Both the position numbers and the translations under genes were made by a program. Of a stretch of 5,447 nt of DNA, positions 1 through 5,447 are shown one piece after another. This stretch comes from an uncultured Roseburia sp. GTDB lineage: Bacteria > Bacillota > Clostridia > Lachnospirales > Lachnospiraceae. Every line of letters starts with the position of its first letter. Within the stretch, counting starts at the first letter, position 1. The notes beneath the pieces were generated by a model, which made no database searches, was not told the DNA's origin, and was given only the letters and a program-made list of their open reading frames with translations. The stretch lies in contig CAKRCJ010000174.1 of NCBI GenBank assembly GCA_934307185.1, forward strand, positions 1 through 5,447, in the 5' to 3' direction.

Positions 1-94
1 TCGCATATTCCTCTGCTATTGCAATTGAACCATCTTCGCCACAGTCATCTATAAAAATCATTTCAAATTCCTTTAAAAGTCTTTTGTGAAACAT
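1..94 (-). CDS. Glycosyltransferase family 2, N-terminal fragment (runs off left edge; 5' end appears truncated)
   Basis: The 31 visible codons read into the window edge with no stop. Residues 9-31 (EFEMIFIDDCGEDGSIAIAE and on) match the second strand and nucleotide-binding DDxxxDxS stretch of GT-A fold family 2 glycosyltransferases: D16, D17, D21, S23. These enzymes transfer sugars from nucleotide-sugars to surface polysaccharide or lipid acceptors. Family members normally begin about 30-40 residues earlier with a strand and loop like SIIIPVYN, which is absent here. The same frame just upstream contains two stops and no such motif. The start at 94 has an AGGAG box at 106-110, 11 bases away. 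A second ATG at 61 follows AAAGGA but would be shorter still. It sits 20 bases after the ygbA-like stop. It is either a 5'-deleted pseudogene joined to this locus or an atypical enzyme. The family call is fairly secure; whether it is functional cannot be judged from this fragment. Confidence 0.6.
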   Translation of the reverse strand, partial: MFHKRLLKEFEMIFIDDCGEDGSIAIAEEYA

Positions 95-114
95 TTTTTA
101 TTTTTCTCCTGTTT

Positions 115-450
115 TCATCGTTTATTCGCCTGTTTCATTTTTAAAGTCACGATTGCATGCTTTATTGCAAGCACCGGATGATAAAGCATCATACGCGGCC
201 CGGAATAGCGCATGACCTCGCGTATTTTTTCCTTTTTATCCTTCGCATAACAATGTACCTTACACGCACTGCAAAATGTTTTTGTCTCCATGAACGGACA
301 TTTGTCGGTGCGCACGTTGCAGTAATCAGTCAATTCCTGACATTCCCTACACAGTGTGTGTTTTTTCGTATAATGTTTTCCGTGACAGTAAATCTCTATC
401 ATGAGGTCAACAGTCTGTTTCTCATGCGCTCTCTTTTGTTCTGTCGTCAT
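115..450 (-). CDS. ygbA: YgbA-family (nitrous oxide-stimulated promoter family) cysteine-rich protein
   Basis: This 111-residue protein matches the YgbA family over its whole length. It has an N-terminal basic/acidic helix, a cysteine-rich core, and the family's closing block RYSGPRM...HP at 81-92 followed by a basic tail. Eight cysteines (22, 34, 37, 44, 51, 60, 63, 67) include CxxC pairs at 34-37 and 60-63 plus C67, which suggests a metal or iron-sulfur site; that is inference. In E. coli, ygbA belongs to the NsrR nitric-oxide regulon, so a nitrosative-stress role is likely but unproven here. There is no signal peptide or membrane segment, so it is cytoplasmic. The start at 450 is set by AGAGAGGG at 457-464, six bases away. 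It overlaps the preceding microprotein frame by 29 bases, which implies translational coupling. The symbol is used by family similarity. Confidence 0.85.
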   Translation of the reverse strand: MTTEQKRAHEKQTVDLMIEIYCHGKHYTKKHTLCRECQELTDYCNVRTDKCPFMETKTFCSACKVHCYAKDKKEKIREVMRYSGPRMMLYHPVLAIKHAIVTLKMKQANKR

Positions 451-599
451 CTTCTGCCCTCTCTATCTCAATAATTTCTGCTTCCTCCGCGCCTTCCTCT
501 ACTGTTTTAATCTTCACTACAAAGTAGTAGACATGACCTGCTGCAACTACAGCGATGAAATGCCAGCATTAAATAAATAAACCGAAGTATCTTTTTCAT
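422..599 (-). pseudogene. Single-pass membrane microprotein, frameshifted by one extra base
   Basis: The frame starting at 599 encodes MKKILRFIYLMLAF, a typical start of a membrane helix, then derails and stops after about 30 codons. From about 562 the +1 frame continues cleanly as FIAVVAAGHVYYFVVKIK followed by an acidic tail rich in Glu/Asp, ending at the TGA at 422-424. Removing one T from the TTT run (AAA on the plus strand, 558-560) joins them into a 58-residue protein: one transmembrane helix at about 5-28, then an acidic soluble tail. The 178-base length equals 59 codons plus one base. The second frame has a stop just before the junction and no good start of its own. The tail overlaps the ygbA-like gene by 29 bases. 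A purine-rich stretch upstream serves as a weak ribosome site. I do not recognise a family. It could be a true pseudogene, phase variation or a sequencing error. Confidence 0.65.
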
Positions 600-696
600 G
601 TTGTTCTCTCTTTCTTCTGTTATCTGCCGCTAACCAAAGCCTTTTTCTTTTCCTGTTTTCTATAGTTTTAGGCTGTTTTGAGCAGGCAGCGAAGTT

Positions 697-726
697 AGAA
701 TACACTAACATACAAGAATTTGTCAA
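697..726 (-). promoter_or_regulatory. Sigma-A-type promoter for the microprotein/ygbA cluster
   Basis: On the minus strand a perfect -35 box TTGACA (721-726) is followed after 18 bases by TATTCT (697-702), a 4/6 match to the -10 box. Transcription would begin near 690, leaving a leader of about 90 bases before the microprotein start at 599. The promoter lies immediately downstream of the large palindrome, so the cluster is probably transcribed independently of the symporter operon. I see no convincing NsrR-like or other operator over it. Confidence 0.6.
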
Positions 727-745
727 CCGCTTTTCCAAAAAATAA

Positions 746-875
746 GACTGTAAAAAACTTCCTATAAACAAAAAACACCAGCGCCGGTACCTTGATATGT
801 CCACTGTCAGTCAGACAGGCAGACTATCAACTTACCAAAACTGGTGTTTTTTGTTCAGGGACTTATTTTACAGCC
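746..875. repeat. Long imperfect palindrome, MITE-like or degenerate IS-end element
   Basis: The two ends are inverted copies: GACTGTAAAA at 746-755 and, reversed, GGCTGTAAAA at 866-875. Inside these a perfect 15-base inverted repeat pairs 767-781 (AACAAAAAACACCAG) with 841-855. Further in, GGTA/TACC (786-789/833-836), TTGATAtGTC/GACTATCAA (792-801/822-830) and CTGTC/GACAG (804-808/814-818) nest around the loop AGTCA. At least 33 pairs can form between 767 and 855. Even the flanks AAAAAATAA (737-745) and TTATTTTTT (882-890) are inverted copies. No transposase frame lies inside and no direct target duplication is visible. The size and terminal inverted repeats suit a small non-autonomous element or solo IS ends, but a complex terminator alone would also explain it. 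Confidence 0.6.
767..855 (-). terminator. Probable intrinsic terminator of the kinase-reductase-symporter cluster
   Basis: The hairpin begins about 34 bases after the symporter stop codon in the direction of transcription. Its last arm on the minus strand reads CTGGTGTTTTTTGTTT, so the stem runs directly into a U-rich tract. The plus-strand arm also ends in a T run, so the structure could terminate transcription from either side. The 59-base apical region is longer than usual, but it folds on itself through nested stems. Between the stop codon and this hairpin there is also a weak CAGGG/CCCTG stem (856-860/874-878) without a U tract. Confidence 0.6.
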
Positions 876-888
876 CTGTAATTATTTT

Positions 889-2178
889 TTACTTTCTTGT
901 CTTATCATAATAAATGTCACGGTTTACCGCCTTATTCCAGGAAGCAACAATTGTTGTACATACTGCATCTCCGGTAATGTTTACCGCGGTACGTGTCATA
1001 TCAAGAATTCGGTCAATTCCCATAATAAGCGCAATTCCTTCCACCGGAAGTCCGACGGAATTAAATACCATTGTAAGTGTGATAAGTCCGACACTCGGCA
1101 CACCTGCAGTTCCGATGGATGCAAGCGTTGCCGTTCCGATAACGGTAATGTAATCCATCATATCAAGCGGAATACCAAATGCCTGTGCGGTGAATACGAC
1201 CGCAACACCCTGCATAATAGAGGTTCCGTCCATATTAATGGTGGCACCCAAAGGAATAGTAAAGGAAGAAATCTTTTTCGACACTCCCATTTTCTCTGCA
1301 AGCGTATCAATATTCATCGGAATGGTTGCATTAGACGTAGATGTGGAAAATGCAAACGCCATAACCGGGAAAAACTTTTTGATAAAAATAAACGGATTTA
1401 ATCCCGAAAATACCTTTAACAGTCCAAGATAAACTACAAAACACTGGACCGCAAGTGCAAACAGTACACAGAACATATATTTTAACAATGGAATGAACAC
1501 TTCAAAACCGATTTCCGCAAAGGTTTTTGCAATCAGACAGAATACTCCGATTGGAGCAAGCTTCATAACTGCCATTGTCATTTCCATCATAATATCGTTA
1601 AACTGACTGAAAAAGTTTTTTACAATATCAACACGGTCGCCCATGTTTGCAAGAATGACACCTAAAATTAACGCAAACAGAATAATCTGAAGCATATTTC
1701 CTTCACTTAGGGAATTGAAAATATTCGTCGGGATAATGTTAAGCAATGTCTCTGTCACATCGGTCGCTTCCGCCGTCTCACTTACACTTGAGGCAATCTG
1801 GATTTTTGACATATCCAGTCCTTTTCCCGGATTGAAAATATTGGCAATGGTAAGCGCAACCGTTATCGCAAGTGCTGTCGTACACAGATAAAAAATCATC
1901 GTCTTAATGCCGACACTTCCAAGCTTCTTTGTATCACCGACCGCCATGCTTCCACAGACAATTGAACAGAATACAAGCGGAACAACAAGCATCCGCATCA
2001 GACGGATAAAGCCCTGTCCGACAATATAAAAAACTCCGCTGACAATAAAATCATCTACAAAATAATTTTTCGGAATGCAGTAGTTAATAATAATTCCGGT
2101 CAGTGCCCCTGCTAACAATGCAGCAAAAATCATTGTTGTAAGGCTCATTTTTTTCTTTTTCGTCTTGTTATCTGGCAT
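889..2178 (-). CDS. Sodium:dicarboxylate/amino-acid symporter (DAACS/glutamate transporter family)
   Basis: This 429-residue membrane protein has the normal length and full signature set of the glutamate-transporter family, which imports glutamate, aspartate or C4-dicarboxylates with Na+ or H+ using an elevator mechanism. In order: transmembrane helices from about 12, the hairpin-1 serine-rich loop STSTS (278-282), NMDGT (315-319) forming part of the Na+ site, the hairpin-2 loop with GTAGVP (356-361), and transmembrane helix 8 with D393, R396, N400 and D404. These align with GltPh D394, R397, N401 and D405. R396 is the residue that binds a side-chain carboxylate, so an acidic substrate is favoured over neutral amino acids; this is inference from the family. 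The start at 2178 has AAAGGGG at 2187-2193, eight bases away and inside the end of the reductase gene. The two genes overlap by 11 bases, indicating coupled translation. The gene appears intact. Confidence 0.93.
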   Translation of the reverse strand: MPDNKTKKKKMSLTTMIFAALLAGALTGIIINYCIPKNYFVDDFIVSGVFYIVGQGFIRLMRMLVVPLVFCSIVCGSMAVGDTKKLGSVGIKTMIFYLCTTALAITVALTIANIFNPGKGLDMSKIQIASSVSETAEATDVTETLLNIIPTNIFNSLSEGNMLQIILFALILGVILANMGDRVDIVKNFFSQFNDIMMEMTMAVMKLAPIGVFCLIAKTFAEIGFEVFIPLLKYMFCVLFALAVQCFVVYLGLLKVFSGLNPFIFIKKFFPVMAFAFSTSTSNATIPMNIDTLAEKMGVSKKISSFTIPLGATINMDGTSIMQGVAVVFTAQAFGIPLDMMDYITVIGTATLASIGTAGVPSVGLITLTMVFNSVGLPVEGIALIMGIDRILDMTRTAVNITGDAVCTTIVASWNKAVNRDIYYDKTRK

Positions 2179-3025
2179 TATATAATCCCCTTTCTGTCAA
2201 ATATTCTTTCAGGGAATCCTGCCACTGTGGGAAATCATAAACTGGTATCATACTCATAATAAAGTTATCTAACACCGCATATGCCGGTCTGACCTTTGAA
2301 AAATCCGACATCACGGTAGGTACCGGCTGCATGGATGCCGTTTTTCCGGTCATTTTTAAAATCTCCTGTGCAAATGCATAACGGCTGCATACGCCCTTAT
2401 TCGTCGCATGATAGGTTCCATATTCACTTGTATGCACAAGATGCAGTAAAAAGCGTGCCAGCTCATTGGCACTTGTCGGGGAACCAAACTGGTCGGACGC
2501 GATAGATAACTGCTCACCGCTCTCCACCTTTTCCAAAAATCCATTAATAAAGTTCTGTCCTTTTCCATACACCCAGGTACTTCTTACTATAAAATGCTTG
2601 TATGTGAATTCTTTCACATAGTTTTCTCCGGCAAGCTTTGACTTTCCGTAGACGGTTCCCGGATTTGTAACATCAAATTCATTGTATGGCTCTGTGCTTT
2701 TTCCATCGAACACATCGTCCGTTGAAAGCTGCACCATCTTTGCCTCCATTTTTCTTGCAACAATTGCAAGGTTTCTTGCCCCAAGTGCATTCACCTTAAA
2801 TGCCTGGGAAGGATTTTCTTCACACGCATGAATATCGGTCATGCCGGAGCAGTTAATGATAATATCCGGCCGGTTCATCTCTCCAAATCTTAATACCTCA
2901 TCCGTATCTGTTACATCTAAATCGTCAATATCCGTATCTAACATTTCAAATTCTAATTTATCGACAATATCATTCACCGCCTGACCGATTTGTCCGCGGG
3001 AACCACATACCCATATTTTCTGCAT
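2168..3025 (-). CDS. RmlD-like NAD(P)-dependent sugar-nucleotide reductase (dTDP-4-dehydrorhamnose reductase family)
   Basis: This 285-residue soluble protein is an extended short-chain dehydrogenase close in length to RmlD, which makes dTDP-L-rhamnose from dTDP-4-dehydrorhamnose. Visible signatures are the Rossmann glycine motif GSRGQIG (8-14), RPDIIIN (52-58), T63, the catalytic T102 in STDDVFDG (101-108), the YxxxK pair Y126/K130, W151, DQFGSPT (178-184) and RPAYAVLDN (246-254). Two places differ from typical RmlD: the Tyr of STDYVFDG is Asp104, and the AAYTAVDKAE-like stretch is CSGMTDIHACEE here. No rmlA, rmlB or rmlC lies nearby, so the exact substrate is uncertain. Other sugar-nucleotide or SDR roles are possible. 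AAAGGAGG at 3033-3040, seven bases before the ATG, makes the start secure. It follows the kinase stop by 26 bases and overlaps the symporter, so it sits mid-operon. Confidence 0.83.
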   Translation of the reverse strand: MQKIWVCGSRGQIGQAVNDIVDKLEFEMLDTDIDDLDVTDTDEVLRFGEMNRPDIIINCSGMTDIHACEENPSQAFKVNALGARNLAIVARKMEAKMVQLSTDDVFDGKSTEPYNEFDVTNPGTVYGKSKLAGENYVKEFTYKHFIVRSTWVYGKGQNFINGFLEKVESGEQLSIASDQFGSPTSANELARFLLHLVHTSEYGTYHATNKGVCSRYAFAQEILKMTGKTASMQPVPTVMSDFSKVRPAYAVLDNFIMSMIPVYDFPQWQDSLKEYLTERGLYNAR

Positions 3026-3051
3026 AAAACTGCCTCCTTTACCTAGTCTTT

Positions 3052-4989
3052 TTATAAATATTTTTCCAGCATCTGGTATAAAGCCATCCGCTCCACCGGC
3101 TTTACAATCTGTGCATTCATTCCGGCTTCATGAATTTTTACAACATCCTTCGAAAAAGCATTTGCGGTAACTGCAATGATTGGTATATCAGCGGCATCGG
3201 CTTTTTTGCTTTTTCTTATTTTCTTTGTCGCATCATATCCATTCATAAGCGGCATGTTAATATCCATAAGTATGGCATCATAATAGTAATCTTTTTTTGC
3301 ACCATACATTTTCACTGCTGCTTTTCCATTTTCCACATGGTCGACCTCGATATTTACTGCGTTTAAAAATGCTGTCAGAACTTCTGCATTAATTGCGTTA
3401 TCCTCTGCCAGTAAAACCTTCCTGCCCGCAAAGTCAAAATCCCCGGAGTCATCACTCTCTGCTTCCGGTATACTGCAGATATCAGACATCAAACGATAAA
3501 CCTGTGACTGCAAAACCGGTTTTTTCAATATATAATCTGCACCACAGCTTCGCATTTCATCCTCTAAATCCATAGCATTATATGAGGATGCCACAATTTT
3601 TAATGTATCGTGGTCAAATTCTGCCCTTATTTTTTCGGTCAGCTTCTTTCCAAGCCCACCTGATGTTTCCCAGTAAACAAAACAAATATCATAGCTTTCA
3701 CCATTTTCATAAGCCATTTTTAATGATGCCATGACCTCTTTTTCATCAATTGCACTGTCATAATGAATTCCAAGCCTTGTAAGTATGGAAATCATATAAT
3801 TTAATGCGATTTCATCATCATTAATCAAAAATGCCTTTAAAGATTTAAACTTCCGTTTTTCTTTTACTCTATTTTTTCCAATTTCCATCGGAAGCTCTAT
3901 CTCAAATTTTGTTCCGGCACCCTTTTTGGATGTAACACTTATTGTTCCATCCATTTGTTCGACAATGCCTTTTGTAATCGGAAGTCCAAGTCCGCTTCCG
4001 ATGTATACATTATTTCCTGCATTTGTCTCCTGTTCAAAAGGCTTCCATATTCTTTCTAATGCCTCTTTCGAAATTCCGCAGCCGGTATCTTTTACCGTAA
4101 GGCAGAGCTTTGTCCATCCGTCCTTATACGCTTCTTCCCGCATACCGACATCAATACAGCCGCCTTTTTCTGTAAACTTAAATGCATTCGACAACAAATT
4201 AATTAACATCTGCTTGATACGGACTGCATCCCCGACAAGATATTCATACATTACATTGTCGACTCTGAAATTAAATTTAATTTTTTTATTTCTGCACTGT
4301 GAAAAAAACAAATCTGACACATCTGAGACAACCGAATTAAGCGGAAATATGCTGTTATGCAGCTTCAGCTTATCATTATCAATTGCTGCCATATCTAAAA
4401 CGTCATTTACAAGTGCCTGCAAATATTCTGCCTGTACCCTGATTTTTTTAAAATCGCCCGAAACCTTCGGGTCTTTATAATGTGCAAGCTGTGAAATTCC
4501 TAAAATTCCGCTGATTGGCGTCCGGAGCTCATGCGACATTCTTGCTAAAAAAAGCTCCTTTGCCTGACTCATCCGCTGTTCTTCTTCTAACTGCATACGG
4601 ATTTTTTCTTTTTCCAAAATATACTTTTGGGCAATATTATGCACTCTTTTTTTTATGATTGCCGGGTCACACGGCGAAAATATATAGTCATCTGCACCAA
4701 GCTCAAGTGCTGTCACCTCTGTCTTTTCATCAACTGCTGTCTTTGCAACAACCGCAATATCCGAAAATCTTTCATCCTGCTTCATCTTCTTTAGCACTTC
4801 AAATCCATTCATAACAGGCATAAAAAGATCAAGTATTACAAGATTAACTTTTTCTGCTGCCATTATTTCTAATGCAGTCTGTCCATCTTCTGCTTCAAGT
4901 ATCTGATATTCATTTTTAAATATTTCTTTCAATGAAACACGGTTTATCTCCATATCATCTACAATCAGTATCGTCAACTGTTTTTCCAT
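3052..4989 (-). CDS. Cytoplasmic hybrid histidine kinase with three receiver domains
   Basis: The 645 residues have no membrane segment or signal peptide. Receiver 1 (about 5-122) has acidic residues D11/D12, phosphoacceptor D54 and T84, but the conserved Lys is Ser105 (FSP instead of KP). A coiled-coil linker (about 122-147) leads to the dimerisation/phosphotransfer helix with SHELRTP, phospho-His H153. The ATPase domain has the N box N264-N268, DTGCGI (301-306), F318, and GSGLGL (331-336). Receiver 2 (about 384-502) is degenerate: D391/D392 and K490-P491 remain but the phosphoacceptor position is Tyr439. Receiver 3 (about 524-645) is complete, with E529/D530, D576, T608 and K630-P631. It would autophosphorylate H153 and pass phosphate to D576; the signal probably enters through receiver 1 or a partner protein. 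The start at 4989 opens MEKQLTILIVDD, as expected. There is no DNA-binding domain, so output must go through another protein. It leads the three-gene cluster. Confidence 0.92.
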   Translation of the reverse strand: MEKQLTILIVDDMEINRVSLKEIFKNEYQILEAEDGQTALEIMAAEKVNLVILDLFMPVMNGFEVLKKMKQDERFSDIAVVAKTAVDEKTEVTALELGADDYIFSPCDPAIIKKRVHNIAQKYILEKEKIRMQLEEEQRMSQAKELFLARMSHELRTPISGILGISQLAHYKDPKVSGDFKKIRVQAEYLQALVNDVLDMAAIDNDKLKLHNSIFPLNSVVSDVSDLFFSQCRNKKIKFNFRVDNVMYEYLVGDAVRIKQMLINLLSNAFKFTEKGGCIDVGMREEAYKDGWTKLCLTVKDTGCGISKEALERIWKPFEQETNAGNNVYIGSGLGLPITKGIVEQMDGTISVTSKKGAGTKFEIELPMEIGKNRVKEKRKFKSLKAFLINDDEIALNYMISILTRLGIHYDSAIDEKEVMASLKMAYENGESYDICFVYWETSGGLGKKLTEKIRAEFDHDTLKIVASSYNAMDLEDEMRSCGADYILKKPVLQSQVYRLMSDICSIPEAESDDSGDFDFAGRKVLLAEDNAINAEVLTAFLNAVNIEVDHVENGKAAVKMYGAKKDYYYDAILMDINMPLMNGYDATKKIRKSKKADAADIPIIAVTANAFSKDVVKIHEAGMNAQIVKPVERMALYQMLEKYL

Positions 4990-5001
4990 AATCCATTTGT
5001 A

Positions 5002-5008
5002 CCTTCCT
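5002..5008 (-). promoter_or_regulatory. Ribosome binding site of the hybrid kinase with a competing out-of-frame ATG
   Basis: The AGGAAGG box lies 12 bases before the kinase start at 4989, longer than ideal. A different ATG at 4994-4996 lies only five bases after the box, in another frame. It opens a 13-codon frame (MDYGKTVDDTDCR) that stops at 4955-4957 inside the kinase gene. The kinase frame itself has no better upstream start, since its family-typical N terminus begins at 4989. The arrangement might lower kinase translation, but it may be chance. Confidence 0.4.
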
Positions 5009-5039
5009 GATTTTCTATGATTGAACTTCTTTCTTCCCC

Positions 5040-5045
5040 ATTATA
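5040..5045 (-). promoter_or_regulatory. Candidate -10 element for the kinase operon
   Basis: A perfect TATAAT occurs 50 bases before the kinase start, in the only sizeable gap upstream of it. No good -35 box is found at 16-18 bases; the sequence there is T-rich (GTTTTT/CGTTTT). The promoter would therefore be weak or need an activator. The TTGCAT repeats just upstream may be related. Confidence 0.4.
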
Positions 5046-5054
5046 CATGTTTTT

Positions 5055-5097
5055 TTGCATGAAAAACGGTTTTTTGCATTTTTATACACAATTGCAT
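5055..5097. repeat. Three TTGCAT repeats upstream of the kinase operon
   Basis: TTGCAT occurs at 5055-5060, 5074-5079 and 5092-5097, spaced 19 and 18 bases apart. On the minus strand they read ATGCAA, the outer two followed by TGTATAA (as ATGCAA-TTG-TGTATAA and ATGCAAAAAAACA-TGTATAA). They lie where an activator or repressor would bind relative to the TATAAT at 5040-5045. The A/T richness of the region makes chance a real alternative. Confidence 0.35.
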
Positions 5098-5147
5098 CAA
5101 AAACGCTCCACTTCTAAACATTATCTTCCATAATTCGACAAAAAAAA

Positions 5148-5447
5148 TTAAGGCTCTGTCTCTTTTTTCTTTCCAAATAATACAGGATTTTTATATGCAG
5201 TCACAAGAAGCGGTATTACCATGCAAATCCAGATGACAGGTTCTGTCCAGATAACCGCCCAGTAACCGAAAAATCTTACAAAAACCACGGTAAATACAAT
5301 TTTCCCCGCAAGCTCGATAAAGCTTGAAAATACCGGTGTTCTCTGGTCCCCGATGCCCTGTAAGGAATTTCTTAAAATGACAATAAAGACACAGACAACC
5401 TGAAAAGACATATCATATTCTAAATATTTTGTTCCCCAGTATATGAC
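5148..5447 (-). CDS. MATE-family efflux transporter, C-terminal part (runs off right edge)
   Basis: The last 99 residues of a protein that begins beyond the right edge; the frame is open through 5447. The stretch YLEYDMSFQ...LRNSLQGIGDQRTPVFSS followed by ELAGKIVFT matches the conserved late helices of Firmicutes MATE (NorM/MepA-like) transporters, which export cationic drugs or metabolites in exchange for Na+ or H+. Three hydrophobic helices are visible, the last containing WTEPVIWICMVIPLLV, before a short basic/acidic tail GKKKETEP typical of the C terminus. An ATG at 5411 is internal, not the start. The stop codon TAA is followed directly by a run of eight T but has no convincing hairpin before it, so read-through toward the kinase gene is possible. 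The substrate cannot be told from this part. Confidence 0.82.
   Translation of the reverse strand, partial: VIYWGTKYLEYDMSFQVVCVFIVILRNSLQGIGDQRTPVFSSFIELAGKIVFTVVFVRFFGYWAVIWTEPVIWICMVIPLLVTAYKNPVLFGKKKETEP

Larger units (their letters stand above)
600..888. other. Intergenic region without a gene
   Basis: These 289 bases hold, from right to left, the large palindromic element (about 746-875), the TTGACA/TATTCT promoter and a roughly 90-base untranslated leader (600-690). A possible 85-residue frame across 547-804 on the minus strand has no ribosome site or family-like sequence, and crosses both the palindrome and the promoter, so I do not call it. The leader has short AAAACAG repeats but no riboswitch I recognise. 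Confidence 0.6.

Noticed and set aside
157..474. A 105-codon open frame on the plus strand
   Set aside because: It is antisense to the ygbA-like gene, which has clear family similarity and a good ribosome site.
547..804. An 85-codon open frame on the minus strand
   Set aside because: It runs through the palindrome, the promoter and the leader, has no ribosome site, and overlaps the start of the better-supported microprotein in another frame.
844..1401. A 185-codon open frame on the plus strand, and smaller ones at 914-1153 and 1190-1432
   Set aside because: They lie almost entirely antisense to the symporter, whose motifs are fully conserved, and their composition (Cys/His/Arg/Asn-rich) is that of a shadow frame.
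3926..4480. A 184-codon open frame on the plus strand
   Set aside because: It is antisense to the kinase ATPase and phosphotransfer regions, has no recognisable domain, and is best explained as a shadow.
5055..5097. The TTGCAT repeats considered as a CRISPR or other array
   Set aside because: The repeated unit is only six bases with three copies and no uniform spacers; at most it is a regulatory site.
5120..5134. ATTAT/ATAAT inverted repeat after the MATE stop codon, considered as a terminator
   Set aside because: The stem is only five A/T pairs and is not followed by a T run. The T run at 5140-5147 comes before it in the direction of transcription.

Overview
The window looks like a chromosomal segment from an anaerobic, AT-rich Gram-positive bacterium, most likely a Clostridia/Lachnospiraceae-type organism. 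This is an inference from strong AGGAGG-type ribosome binding sites, AT-rich codon use, and the style of the MATE transporter and the soluble receiver-first hybrid kinase. Every gene I can support lies on the minus strand, so transcription runs from right to left.

Reading in the direction of transcription: (1) the C-terminal 99 residues of a MATE-family multidrug/metabolite exporter enter from the right edge. (2) A roughly 158-base intergenic region carries a perfect TATAAT -10 element and three regularly spaced TTGCAT repeats. (3) A tight three-gene cluster follows: a 645-residue cytoplasmic hybrid histidine kinase (receiver - kinase core - degenerate receiver - receiver), 26 bases later an RmlD-like NAD(P)-dependent sugar-nucleotide reductase, and overlapping that by 11 bases a sodium:dicarboxylate/amino-acid symporter of the glutamate transporter (DAACS) family. 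(4) About 290 bases without a gene hold a large, nearly perfect imperfect palindrome (probable terminator, possibly a remnant or non-autonomous mobile element) and a good sigma-A-type promoter. (5) A second small cluster follows: a single-pass membrane microprotein that is frameshifted in this copy, overlapping by 29 bases a YgbA-family (nitrous-oxide-stimulated-promoter family) cysteine-rich protein, and then the start of a glycosyltransferase family 2 reading frame that lacks the usual first strand of the fold and runs off the left edge.

How the parts may work together is inference. The kinase, reductase and symporter are probably one transcript, which would tie a phosphorelay protein to a cell-surface-sugar-type reductase and an amino-acid/dicarboxylate importer. 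The microprotein/YgbA pair is a candidate nitrosative-stress unit by analogy with enterobacterial ygbA. I found no CRISPR array, rRNA, tRNA or intact transposase. The most notable points are the frameshifted microprotein, the 130-base palindromic element, the kinase's degenerate receivers, and the truncated glycosyltransferase start.
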